Source of the DNA: Deltaproteobacteria bacterium
Lineage (GTDB): Bacteria > Myxococcota_A > Polyangia > Polyangiales > Houyiibacteriaceae
Assembly (NCBI GenBank): GCA_019313915.1
Contig: JAFDAJ010000006.1
Coordinates: forward strand, 1-50,208
DNA length: 50,208 nucleotides
Reading direction: 5' to 3'
The translations under genes and the position numbers were made by a program. Below the pieces are notes generated by a model, which was given only the letters and a program-made list of their open reading frames with translations, had not been told where the DNA came from and searched no databases. This document shows positions 42,244-50,208 of this stretch, one piece after another; positions within the stretch are counted from its first letter, which is position 1, and each line of letters opens with the position of its first letter.

Positions 42244-43422
42244 ATGGACCTGACGTTCAGCGAGGAAGAAGAGGCATTTCGGCAGGAAGTTCGCGCCTGG
42301 ATTCCGGAGGCGATGCCCGAGGAGATGCGCGAGAAGGCGCGCGGAGCAGGCGGGTTCACCCCCGAAGATTCCGCGACGTGGCACCGCATTCTCCACGAGA
42401 AGGGCTGGGCTGCGCCGCACTGGCCGAAGGAAGTTGGTGGCACCGGTTGGGACGCCGCGCGGCGTTTCATTTTCAACGAGGAAATGGAGCTGGCCGGTGC
42501 CCCGCAGCTTTCGGTATTTGGTTTGTCGATGGTCGCTCCCCTGATCATCAGCTTTGGCACCGACGCCCAGAAGAAGCGATTCCTCCCGAAGATCCTCAGC
42601 GGCGAGGAATTTTGGTGTCAGGGCTATTCGGAGCCGGGCTCCGGAAGCGATCTCGCGTCGCTGCGCACGACGGCCGAGGATGCGGGTGACCATTTCATCG
42701 TCAATGGCCAGAAAACGTGGACGTCCTACGCGCAATACGCCGACTGGGTGTTTTGCCTCGTGCGCACGGATCAGTCCGTGAAGAAGCAAGCCGGGATCAC
42801 GTTCCTCTTGATCGACCTCAAGAGCCCCGGTGTCGAGGTCAAGCCCATGTTGACGCTCGGACACACGCCGGCGTTCTGCGATACCTTCTTCGACAACGTG
42901 AAAGTGCCGAAGGAGAACGTGGTTGGTGGCATCAATCAAGGCTGGACGATGGCCAAGGCTCTCTTGGGCCACGAGCGAACGTTGCTTGCGATGATCGGTC
43001 CCTCGCGAAACGTCCTCCAAAAGGTGAAGCGCATCGCGGCGAGCAAGACCGTCAATGGACGGCCGATGCTCGAGGATCCGTTGTGGCGCGCGAAGATCGC
43101 ACGGCTCGAGATGCGGTTCCGCGCGCACACGATGGTGAGCTATCGGGCGCTGGCCGACCAGCAGAAGGGTAAGATGCCCGGGCCCGAGTCTTCGATCCTG
43201 AAAGTAGTCGGGACCAAGCTCATCCAAGAGCTCACCGAGCTTGCGATGGAGGTCATGGGTGAGAGCTCTCTCACTTGGTACAACGAAGGCCTTTGTCCTC
43301 CGGTCGAGGAATCGATCGGCCCCTACTTCTGCTACGAACGAGCCGCCACGATTTACGGTGGCTCGAACGAGATTCAACGCAACGTCATCGCGAAGATGAT
43401 TCTCCAGCTGCCGAGCAGCTGA
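42244..43422 (+). CDS. Acyl-CoA dehydrogenase (FadE26/28-like, catalytic partner)
   Basis: A 392-residue acyl-CoA dehydrogenase. Seen: WPKEVGGTGWDAARR, CQGYSEPGSGSDLASLRTTA, VNGQKTWTSYAQYAD, and the end IYGGSNEIQRNVIAKMIL. The usual late catalytic Glu is replaced by Gly (YGG), while E244 in LLGHERT lies where isovaleryl-CoA-type enzymes and mycobacterial FadE26-like subunits have their base. With the adjacent, degenerate partner it likely forms an alpha2beta2 enzyme, as known for steroid side-chain ACADs of mycobacteria. Substrate not determined. Confidence 0.92.
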   Translation: MDLTFSEEEEAFRQEVRAWIPEAMPEEMREKARGAGGFTPEDSATWHRILHEKGWAAPHWPKEVGGTGWDAARRFIFNEEMELAGAPQLSVFGLSMVAPLIISFGTDAQKKRFLPKILSGEEFWCQGYSEPGSGSDLASLRTTAEDAGDHFIVNGQKTWTSYAQYADWVFCLVRTDQSVKKQAGITFLLIDLKSPGVEVKPMLTLGHTPAFCDTFFDNVKVPKENVVGGINQGWTMAKALLGHERTLLAMIGPSRNVLQKVKRIAASKTVNGRPMLEDPLWRAKIARLEMRFRAHTMVSYRALADQQKGKMPGPESSILKVVGTKLIQELTELAMEVMGESSLTWYNEGLCPPVEESIGPYFCYERAATIYGGSNEIQRNVIAKMILQLPSS

Positions 43423-43454
43423 ACGGCGAAACGGACTTAGGAGTATTTCGACCC

Positions 43455-44591
43455 ATGGATTTCGAGCTCGATCAAGATCAACAAATGCTTGCCAAGACGG
43501 TGGGCGATTTCGCCAAGAACGAATCGCCCGTCGCTCGGTTTCGCCAGCTTCGTGACACCGATATCGGGTACGAGCCCGCAGCGTGGCGCAAGATGGGCGA
43601 GCTCGGGTGGATGGGTGTTCCGTTCGCCGAGTCCGTCGGTGGCTTCGGCGGAAGTTTCGTCGAGTGCGCACTCATTATCGAGAACCTCGCCAGCACCCTC
43701 GTTCCGGAGCCCTATCTTGCTTCGGTCGTGCTCGGTGGGATGACGCTGGCGCGAGCCGGCAACGCCGCACAGCATGAGGCGTACCTGACTCCGATGATCG
43801 AGGGCGAGACCACCTTGGCTCTGGCGTACTCGGAGGCTCAGAGCCGGCATGACGTGAGCTCAGTCGAGACGACTGCAACCCCGAACGGCAGCGGCTACAA
43901 GCTTTCCGGCGAGAAAGTCTGGGTGCTCAACGGGCATCACGCCGATCACCTGATCGTCTCGGCGAAAGCACCCGGCGGCGTGACGCTCTTCGTCGTGCCG
44001 CGCGATGCGGACGGTGTGAACGTGATGGTGGCGAAAACGATCGACGGTCAGAAGGCGGCCTTCATCCGATTCGAAGACGTCACGGTCGATGGGGACTCTC
44101 GCCTGGGCGAGGAAGGCTCAGGAGCCGCCGTGCTCGACCGCACCATGGACTACGCCGCTGCGGCAGCGGTTGCGGAGGGCGTCGGGATCACAACGACGAT
44201 GCTTCGCATGACCGTCGACTATCTCGGCACCCGTGAACAGTTTGGTGTGAAGATCGGGTCGTTCCAAGCGCTCCAACACCGTGCGGTCGACATGTACGCC
44301 GAGACCGAGCTTCTTCGCTCGATTTCTATCGCGTCGATGGTTCGTGCCGACGAAGACGACACCCGCACACGGCGCGCTGACATCTCCGCCGCGAAGTACC
44401 AGTTGGCGACCGGAGGGATTTGGGTCGCCCAGCAGTCGTTACAACTGCACGGTGGCATTGGGGCGACCGACGAGCACGACATCGGGCTCTACTTCAAGCG
44501 GATGTACGCGCTCAACGCGCTCTTCGGCGACCAGGAGCACCATGTGGCTCGGTTCGCAAGCGACCCGACGTTTGCTGAAGTGGCTGTCTAA
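43455..44591 (+). CDS. Acyl-CoA dehydrogenase-like partner subunit
   Basis: A 378-residue ACAD starting at MDFELDQDQQM after TAGGAG; the frame upstream belongs to the previous gene read out of frame. Seen: YSEAQSRHDVSSVETTATP in place of the usual FAD motif, LSGEKVWVLNGHHADHLIV, RMTVDYLGTREQFGVKIGSF, LHGGIGATDEHDIGLYFKRM and LFGDQEHHVARFA. Both catalytic-base positions lack Glu, as in non-catalytic beta subunits of heterotetrameric ACADs. It follows the first subunit by 32 bases on the same strand. Confidence 0.9.
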   Translation: MDFELDQDQQMLAKTVGDFAKNESPVARFRQLRDTDIGYEPAAWRKMGELGWMGVPFAESVGGFGGSFVECALIIENLASTLVPEPYLASVVLGGMTLARAGNAAQHEAYLTPMIEGETTLALAYSEAQSRHDVSSVETTATPNGSGYKLSGEKVWVLNGHHADHLIVSAKAPGGVTLFVVPRDADGVNVMVAKTIDGQKAAFIRFEDVTVDGDSRLGEEGSGAAVLDRTMDYAAAAAVAEGVGITTTMLRMTVDYLGTREQFGVKIGSFQALQHRAVDMYAETELLRSISIASMVRADEDDTRTRRADISAAKYQLATGGIWVAQQSLQLHGGIGATDEHDIGLYFKRMYALNALFGDQEHHVARFASDPTFAEVAV

Positions 44592-44595
44592 GCAG

Positions 44596-45360
44596 CTATT
44601 GGCTCTGCAACGCGTTGGCGAGACGCAGCATTGGGCTTTGATCGACGCGTAGGATCCCCTGCTGGGGGCGATCGAGATCGAGCGCCAGGCAGAACACGAC
44701 GCCAAAGGCGATGATCAACGGGATCATCGCCCTCGCTCTTCGCGACCCGGCCAGCGATGCCTGATAGCCCATCGTGAGCATCCCGAGAGCCATGACGCAG
44801 GCGAGACTGATCCAAACGAACGGCGGAACGCGGTCATGCACGCCCATGGTGACGCGCTCGGCATGCACGTTCTTCAACTTGCTCAGCGCATCCATGTAGA
44901 AGCGCACATTGGTGTGCTCGCGATGGGCGACAGCTTGCCGCCATAGCTCGTGCTGAATCTCCTCCGACCTGCGGACGATTTGCGCGATCGGCAAGTCCGG
45001 CTGAGAGAACGTGTCGAACGCACGGATTCGAGCGTACTCGGCGAGCTTCTCGTGTGCGGACGTCGTCGCTTCGAGCGGGAGAAGCATTGCTCGGTCGTAG
45101 GCCATTTGAACCGCTTTCACGTCCTCACGCACGAGCGCCTTTCGCGCGCTGTGTTTGGTGTGGGCCATGTTGAAAGTCATCGCGAGCGTGAACGCAAGGA
45201 GCCCGAGCGTGGCTGCCACCACGGTTCCGACGGGTGCCTCGTGCTCACTATCGTGGCGCTGCGCTTCCTTCGCGCCCAACCACCGACCGAGCGAGAAGGC
45301 GAGCCACGACAGGAAGACGACGGCGCTCAAGAGCCCCAGAAACTCGAGAAGTGCGCTCAA
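44596..45360 (-). CDS. DUF4239 (bestrophin-like domain) membrane protein
   Basis: A 254-residue membrane protein with helices near 5-25 (LLSAVVFLSWLAFSL), 45-65 (GTVVAATLGLLAFTLAM), 183-200 (VWISLACVMALGMLTM) and 212-230 (MIPLIIAFGVVFCLAL). Between them lies a long helical region. LGLLAFTLAMTFNMA matches the DUF4239 group, whose function is unknown. The start appears to be TTG, overlapping the TGA of the lipoprotein gene upstream (TTGA), so it depends on that gene's translation. It ends 4 bases from the convergent ACAD stop. Confidence 0.83.
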   Translation of the reverse strand: MSALLEFLGLLSAVVFLSWLAFSLGRWLGAKEAQRHDSEHEAPVGTVVAATLGLLAFTLAMTFNMAHTKHSARKALVREDVKAVQMAYDRAMLLPLEATTSAHEKLAEYARIRAFDTFSQPDLPIAQIVRRSEEIQHELWRQAVAHREHTNVRFYMDALSKLKNVHAERVTMGVHDRVPPFVWISLACVMALGMLTMGYQASLAGSRRARAMIPLIIAFGVVFCLALDLDRPQQGILRVDQSPMLRLANALQSQ

Positions 45361-47324
45361 GGTTGAGGCTCTTCCTCGCTAGCCAAGCCGGGGGCCGACG
45401 AGAATCGCACGTACCCACGGTAGGTCCCGATGAAGATGCTGTTTCTCGGGCCGAACGAGAAGGTGCCCCAGATGTTGTTGAAGACCTTCTTGCCGTAGTC
45501 TTTCTTGCCAAGGGTCTTCTTTTTTACGATGCCGCTGACGTTGTCGTTGAAGTCATCGCCTTCGAAGACTCCCTTGATGCTGAAGACGCGCCAGCCGGTA
45601 TGGAAATCGAGGGCCGTGAGCTGCCAATCGTGATGGCCTTCCGCCAACATGTCCCGGTGGTAGACGTAGAAGAGCCCGTTGGCCGTCGAAAGCTTCGGGG
45701 TCGCCGTCTTGCCGTCGAAATGTCCCACGGCGGGCCAGTCTTTACGATGGACATATTCATCCTTGGTCTCGTCGTAGTCGAAGCGTGCGATCCCTCCGGC
45801 GGTGGGGTTCTCAATGAATGGGTCAACGTAGCCATAGGTGTTGCCAACAATCAGATGATCTCCGTAAGCCACGACCGAGTTTTCGACGGCTCCGGCTCCA
45901 GACTCGAAGAGCGGTAACTTGCTCACCAGCGTGCCGTCCTTCTGCCGAAAGACGTTCAGATTGACGTGTCCGGGCGCGTTGTCGACAATCGCCACGAATC
46001 GGTCGTCGATCAAGGTCGGCGTCGTGCCGCTTCCGTTGTTGAGGTGTCCCGGTTTGATCTTGCGATCGTTGTCGTAGAACAGGTCGTCCTTCGCGTAGTT
46101 CGGCGCCCAAGCTGGGTCTAGCTCGATGTGCCTCGTCTTCTCGTTGAACCAGAGCTTGTAGAGCCCGACGTTCGTCACGACGTAGATGCCGTCGGGGCCG
46201 ACGGAGAAGGAGTTCTGGATCTGCTCGAAGGGCTCATCGTGAATGATGTCGAAGATCTTCATGGCCTCTTTTCGGTGCTCCGCGAGCTTGTCGACCAGGG
46301 TCCCGTCCCTTTCGGACTGCTTGATGCGCTCGATGTATTCCTCGGCGCCTTCTGGCATCTCATTCCCGTAGTAGTGATGTATCTTGTGGCTCAACGCGAA
46401 GTGCGCGATCGACGTGGTGTAGACGGGCGGGCAAACGCCTTTGGCTTCGTCGACATGGATAATCCCCACGACTCCAAATTTCGACGTGAACCACACGCGC
46501 CCCTGGGCGTCCGGCATGAGGGCTGTCAGATGGTTCTCCGGATGCTTCATCGCATGGTCGATCCAGCTGCCCTTGCGGATTTCGCGGTTGAGGTCCAGCA
46601 GGACCATTTCTTCTCGGAGGACTCGGCGGTCACGGATGGGGATCCGAATGACCGTGTTGTTGGCGCCCGGCACGTACATGTTGCCGTTCACATCCAAATA
46701 CGAGTAGGCCCCGCCGGAGGTGTCCCGGAACATAGCCATGCGCGCGGACTTCTTGGCAAGCTCGAGGGCCTTGCTGCCGCGACCGGGTAGGGCGACGTGG
46801 TCGAGCACGCGCGCTTCGCCGGAGATGTCGACGATGAGAAGCATTGCCGAGTCGCGACCAAACGAAATCGTCACGACCGTGTTGTCATCGAGAAAGGTAT
46901 AGAGGGGCGACATTCCGGACAGCTTCGTGCCCTTCTCGAGCACGTGGAAGTACTCCACCTTTGCGTGATTCGGCATGGGGCCGGGCTCGACGCTCACATC
47001 GGTGGCGAAGCTGTTCTCATGCATCGTCGCTGCATAGCGACTCGACAGCTTTGGATGCTGCCAATGATCGGGCGGCGGGAGCGGTTGCGGTAGCGTCTTG
47101 CCATGGAGCGACGTCCATTCTTCGTACCACTTGGTTTCGACCGTCGCTTGCTGGCTTACGTGTTTGAAATGCTTGTCTTTGGTCTTGTACTGGTAACAGC
47201 CCTTGTTGGCGCCTCCGACCTCCGCGCCCCTCATCGTCTTGCTCTTGCCGCATCCACCAGCGACGCCCGCGATCAGCAGCAGCCCTAGGCACAACGACAA
47301 CCTGTTTCGCACATGTGTGTTCAT
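45357..47324 (-). CDS. Propeller-like lipoprotein of unknown function
   Basis: A 655-residue lipoprotein with signal peptide and lipobox GVAGG-C25, starting at MNTHVRNRL after a GAGGTGGGG site; the frame runs 72 codons further but that part has no such features. The mature protein contains repeated beta-rich units typical of a propeller (YTFLDDNTVVTISFGRDS, YLDVNGNMYVPGANN, NSFSVGPDGIYVVTNVGLYK, TLIDDRFVAIVDNAPG, SVVAYGDHLIVGNTYG, GTFSFGPRNSIFIGTYRG). Similar quinoprotein-like or DUF-type proteins occur in ACAD/steroid-rich genomes, but I cannot name a function. Translationally coupled to the DUF4239 gene. Confidence 0.8.
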   Translation of the reverse strand: MNTHVRNRLSLCLGLLLIAGVAGGCGKSKTMRGAEVGGANKGCYQYKTKDKHFKHVSQQATVETKWYEEWTSLHGKTLPQPLPPPDHWQHPKLSSRYAATMHENSFATDVSVEPGPMPNHAKVEYFHVLEKGTKLSGMSPLYTFLDDNTVVTISFGRDSAMLLIVDISGEARVLDHVALPGRGSKALELAKKSARMAMFRDTSGGAYSYLDVNGNMYVPGANNTVIRIPIRDRRVLREEMVLLDLNREIRKGSWIDHAMKHPENHLTALMPDAQGRVWFTSKFGVVGIIHVDEAKGVCPPVYTTSIAHFALSHKIHHYYGNEMPEGAEEYIERIKQSERDGTLVDKLAEHRKEAMKIFDIIHDEPFEQIQNSFSVGPDGIYVVTNVGLYKLWFNEKTRHIELDPAWAPNYAKDDLFYDNDRKIKPGHLNNGSGTTPTLIDDRFVAIVDNAPGHVNLNVFRQKDGTLVSKLPLFESGAGAVENSVVAYGDHLIVGNTYGYVDPFIENPTAGGIARFDYDETKDEYVHRKDWPAVGHFDGKTATPKLSTANGLFYVYHRDMLAEGHHDWQLTALDFHTGWRVFSIKGVFEGDDFNDNVSGIVKKKTLGKKDYGKKVFNNIWGTFSFGPRNSIFIGTYRGYVRFSSAPGLASEEEPQP

Positions 47325-47421
47325 CACCCCACCTCGCTTCACCGGAGAGGCGTGATGCCACAGCGCCCTAGGAAATGAAAGCGCCATGGCTTTCGCGCAG
47401 CAACCATCGTAGATTTCGGCC

Positions 47422-47904
47422 ATGGCGGACTTCAACTGGAACGATCTGGAGGCGATCAAGCGCCTCAAGTACAAGTACCAGCGCTGCCTCGATACCAAGC
47501 AATGGGACGAGCTTCGCGAGTGCTTCACCGAGGACGCCAAGGCGGCCTATAGCAGCGGTAAGTTTTCCTTCGACGGCCGGGATGCGATCATGAAATTCCT
47601 GCAAGGCGCGATGGGGGCCGACAGCTTCCATTCGAGCCACGTAGTGAGCCAACCGGAAATCGATTTCGTCGATGAACGCAACGCTACCGGGCGTTGGTGT
47701 CTTCAGGACTACGTGATCGACACCAGCTTCGACATGATCATTCACGGCGCTGCCTTCTACGAAGACGAGTATCTCAAGGGCGACGACGGCGCCTGGCGGA
47801 TCTCCAAGACAGGCTACCAGCGCACCTACGAGGAGATGCTGCCTCGAAAGTCAATCGAAGGACTCACGCTGACCGAAAGCCGCTGGCAAGAGAAGGGCAG
47901 CTAG
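47422..47904 (+). CDS. SnoaL/NTF2-like protein
   Basis: A 160-residue protein with the cone-shaped NTF2/SnoaL-like fold: IKRLKYKYQRCLDTKQWDEL, CFTEDAKAAYSSGKFSFDGR, HSSHVVSQPEIDFVDERNAT, IHGAAFYEDEYLKGDDGAWR. The family includes ketosteroid isomerase-like enzymes, dehydratases and binding proteins. The YKYQRCLD helix and the Asp in CLDTK are typical. No substrate can be given. It is divergent from the lipoprotein gene and convergent with the cyclophilin gene, 5 bases apart. Confidence 0.86.
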   Translation: MADFNWNDLEAIKRLKYKYQRCLDTKQWDELRECFTEDAKAAYSSGKFSFDGRDAIMKFLQGAMGADSFHSSHVVSQPEIDFVDERNATGRWCLQDYVIDTSFDMIIHGAAFYEDEYLKGDDGAWRISKTGYQRTYEEMLPRKSIEGLTLTESRWQEKGS

Positions 47905-47909
47905 CGAGA

Positions 47910-48425
47910 CTAGTCGTGAACGGTGACTTTGATCATCTGCACCGGAGTGTTCGGTCGATCGCCGGGGCCGGTCGGTGTTGATTCGATCTTCTGGACGACG
48001 TCCATCCCGCTCGTCACTTTGCCGAACACAGGATGCTTGGAAGCGCCTGGGCTGAACCAGTCGAGGTAGGCGTTGTGCACCGTATTGATGAAGAACTGGC
48101 AGCCGCCGCTGTTGGGACGACCCGTGTTGGCCATCGATAGCGTACCTGGCTCGTTGGAGAGCTTGGCGTTATCTGGGTGCTCGTCCTCAATGGTGCCCTT
48201 CGGGCTCTCGCCGGTGCCGGCGCGTGGGCTGTTGGGGTCGCGGCTGTGCGGGCACCCAAACTGAAGCATGAAGCCGTTGATGACCCGGTGGAAGTGAAGG
48301 CCATCGTAGAACCCGCTCTTGGCGAGCTCGACGAAGTTCCCTGCGGTCGTCGGCATGAGGTCGGTGAACAGCTCGATTTCTACGTTTCCGAGCGAGGTTT
48401 CGAGCGTTGCTGTTGGGTTAGCCAT
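47910..48425 (-). CDS. Peptidyl-prolyl cis-trans isomerase, cyclophilin type
   Basis: A 171-residue cyclophilin, without a signal peptide and so likely cytoplasmic. Active-site motifs: [19 protein letters not shown] (catalytic Arg in FHRV), [20 protein letters not shown] and [14 protein letters not shown]. It has an insert between the first two blocks ([20 protein letters not shown]) common in bacterial single-domain forms. It catalyses proline isomerisation in folding. Confidence 0.95.
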   Translation of the reverse strand: MANPTATLETSLGNVEIELFTDLMPTTAGNFVELAKSGFYDGLHFHRVINGFMLQFGCPHSRDPNSPRAGTGESPKGTIEDEHPDNAKLSNEPGTLSMANTGRPNSGGCQFFINTVHNAYLDWFSPGASKHPVFGKVTSGMDVVQKIESTPTGPGDRPNTPVQMIKVTVHD

Positions 48426-48462
48426 GGGCCAGGCCTATCAGCTTTCCCCGGCGACGCCAGTC

Positions 48463-50208
48463 TCAGTCGACGGCAAGCGAGTTGCACACGCGGAGCAGAT
48501 CGTTGGCTGCGGCCGCGAGCCCTGAGACGGACAGATTGGCTTCGGCGGCGTCGAGATCCGAGTTGAGACTGTCCGCTGAATCTACATCGAGGTCGCCATC
48601 CGAGGCGGCGCGGGCGATGGCAGCACGGCTCTGATCAATCAGGACCTGGATCTGGCGAATGTCCTGGTTCGCCGAGGCAGGCGACGCATCCGCGATTGTT
48701 GCCGCGTTCCGTGCGCGGACCCCTGCCGCACAGCTTGCATCCTGAGCCAGCAGGTCGTTGCGGATGGGCTTGTACCGCGAGATGCCGCCGATGATGTCGG
48801 CTACCTCTGGGTTGTCGAGATTGAGCGCCTTGCCAGAAACACGGCGTACCGGTGAGCTGGCAGTGTAGATCCCGCCGTCGGGCCCAATGGTCGTCACGGC
48901 GATCGATTCCTCCCGGCCCTCTGTAAACGAGCGAAGCTCGCCGGTGACGCGATCCAGTAGGCCGACCCCGACCTTCAACATGACGGGGGTACCGAGGACG
49001 GATACCCCGCCACCGATACTGACGGCAATGCCGTTGGCCGTGATCGTAGGGGTGAGCGCATTGAACTCGATCTCTACGTCCGGGTCACCGCTGAAGGCGT
49101 CCAATGTGGCCGTCCAGTCCAGGCGTGCGCTGCTCCCAAGATCGGTCAGTTTGAAAACGTCACTGCGGGTGACCGCGTAGAGCTCGGCATTGTCCGGAGA
49201 GACCGCAATGGATGCGGCTATTGCTTCGCCAACGTTGTGGCGCCAAAGCTCGTTGAGCTCGCTGTCGAGCGCGATGAGGTTTCCGAGATTGTCGGAGACG
49301 TAGACTCTGCTTCCATCTTCACTGATCGAAGGTGTCGAGCCAGTGCCACCCATGAACTCGGCCGAGTTGAGAATGCGGAACTCCAGCCCGCCGTCACCGT
49401 CATCTGCCAACTCGAGCGAGTAGATCGCGCCGAGTTCAGAAAGACCATCCATCGTGCCGTCGGCTTCGTCGTCCGCGGTAGCCGCCACGACGATTAGGCC
49501 CGTATTGGGATCGATGGCGAAGAAGTTGGTGACGAGCGAGCCGCCGCCAAAGATGACGTCGATGATCACGGAGAAGAAGCTCAGCCCACTCGGGGTTGTG
49601 CCAAAAACCGCGTCGGTGAGCGCGTTGCTGGCATCGACGATATTTTGTGGAATCGGAGGAACATCACTCACCGCGGGCGAACCTGGGATCTGTCCCATCG
49701 GCGCGACCTGTGCCCCGGTCAGCCTGTTGAAGGCAAGCAGCTCTCCGTTCATCGTGAGGCCGATCACCGAGTCGGTTTGCGGATGGTAGTTGAAACCGAA
49801 CGAGTGCGTGGTCGAGCGCTCGCCCGGCACGACGGGAGGCAGCGTCAAGCCCGTGTCTTCTCGCCAAATTTCCGACCCGTCCGGCCTGAGGGCCATCGCC
49901 TCAGTATAGGTCATGTGATAAATGATCTGCTGCCCGGGGCTGTCGGGGTCGTTCAAGACCAAAATGGCGCCGCCGCCGGCGTTGCTGCCGTTGCCCTCGA
50001 TTTCCCAATTCAGTTCGCCGGTTTCGGCATTGAGCGACACCAGCGAGACATCGAATTGTGGCAACGGTGGGAACAGCGGACTGAAGTAGAGGTTGCCCGC
50101 GTTGTCGAACGTCGGCCCCTCAGGGATGTAGAAATTGGTGTCCGAAACCCAGTCGAGCTCCATCCTCGGCGCGGTGGCCACCCAGACGTTATCCGTGTTG
50201 TTCGGCCC
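48463..50208 (-). CDS. PQQ-like beta-propeller protein, N-terminus cut off
   Basis: The frame is open to the right edge, so the true start lies beyond the window; about 581 residues are visible. Propeller repeats include PEGPTFDNAGNLYFSPL, VIGLTMNGELLAFNRLTG, TPSISEDGSRVYVSDNLGNL and AASIAVSPDNAELYAVTR. The last 90 residues leave the propeller for a helical region flanked by two cysteines (ASCAAG and RVCNSL), with an acidic DGDLDVDSAD patch. Probably exported, but no signal is visible. Function unknown. Confidence 0.78.
   Translation of the reverse strand, partial: GPNNTDNVWVATAPRMELDWVSDTNFYIPEGPTFDNAGNLYFSPLFPPLPQFDVSLVSLNAETGELNWEIEGNGSNAGGGAILVLNDPDSPGQQIIYHMTYTEAMALRPDGSEIWREDTGLTLPPVVPGERSTTHSFGFNYHPQTDSVIGLTMNGELLAFNRLTGAQVAPMGQIPGSPAVSDVPPIPQNIVDASNALTDAVFGTTPSGLSFFSVIIDVIFGGGSLVTNFFAIDPNTGLIVVAATADDEADGTMDGLSELGAIYSLELADDGDGGLEFRILNSAEFMGGTGSTPSISEDGSRVYVSDNLGNLIALDSELNELWRHNVGEAIAASIAVSPDNAELYAVTRSDVFKLTDLGSSARLDWTATLDAFSGDPDVEIEFNALTPTITANGIAVSIGGGVSVLGTPVMLKVGVGLLDRVTGELRSFTEGREESIAVTTIGPDGGIYTASSPVRRVSGKALNLDNPEVADIIGGISRYKPIRNDLLAQDASCAAGVRARNAATIADASPASANQDIRQIQVLIDQSRAAIARAASDGDLDVDSADSLNSDLDAAEANLSVSGLAAAANDLLRVCNSLAVD

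Noticed and set aside
43275-43454. Upstream extension of the partner ACAD by 60 codons
   Set aside because: It overlaps the end of the first ACAD gene in another frame, and homology starts at MDFELDQDQ with its own ribosome binding site.
42151-43671. Minus-strand open frame of 506 codons antisense to the paired acyl-CoA dehydrogenases
   Set aside because: It mirrors codon use of the sense genes and has no recognisable domain; typical GC-rich shadow.

Overview
The window is GC-rich (roughly 60%), densely coding bacterial chromosome with about 49 protein genes. No gene-free stretch exceeds 165 bases, and I saw no tRNA, rRNA, insertion sequence, phage gene or CRISPR array. Several traits suggest a Myxococcota-type (former Deltaproteobacteria) Gram-negative: many lipoproteins, Asp-Ala-Gly-Thr type linkers behind lipoprotein cysteines, a Pal-TolQRAB envelope locus, and many acyl-CoA and D-aminoacylase-type catabolic genes. 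The taxonomic call is an inference from gene content only.

Layout. 1-2039: 3' part of a family 2 glycoside hydrolase. 2073-6752 (minus): a flotillin operon with a ClpP-class NfeD protease, short NfeD, FloA, a possible 51-residue protein and a membrane-anchored HEVAH metalloprotease. 6754-9388: an acyl-CoA dehydrogenase divergent from a kinase-like gene; together they look like the two halves of ACAD10/ACAD11, followed by a Dabb protein. 9422-11935: purB-purC-purS, ending in a 126-base inverted repeat. 12085-14765: CoA-type Nudix hydrolase, YggX, two tandem CAP-domain lipoproteins with a 12-base minisatellite, and a DCC-family protein. 14931-19485: molybdopterin oxidoreductase, DUF302, TauD-like dioxygenase and an apparently exported methyltransferase.

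19639-26567: pal-tolQ-tolR-tolA-tolB, then a large DUF3604 protein and a convergent CpoB/YbgF-like gene. 26607-29964: AAA_28-like ATPase, D-aminoacylase and AraC regulator. 30083-35178: HSL-type hydrolase, glutamate dehydrogenase family enzyme, MscS channel overlapping an alpha/beta hydrolase, and a phosphodiesterase lipoprotein. 35182-38611: FtsX-type permease without ATPase, DUF4442 hotdog protein and CBS protein. 38697-42154 (minus): TauE/SafE transporter, second D-aminoacylase and PI-PLC-like lipoprotein. 42244-44591: paired acyl-CoA dehydrogenases. 44596-47324 (minus): 655-residue propeller-like lipoprotein coupled to a DUF4239 membrane protein. 47422-50208: SnoaL-like protein, cyclophilin and a truncated PQQ-like propeller protein.

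The genes mostly serve envelope maintenance (flotillin/NfeD, Tol-Pal, MscS), lipid and acyl-amide breakdown (four ACAD-related genes, two deacylases, several hydrolases) and purine synthesis. The best candidates for undescribed systems are the flotillin-NfeD-metalloprotease operon, the split ACAD11 unit, the propeller-lipoprotein/DUF4239 pair and the TauE-deacylase-PLC operon.
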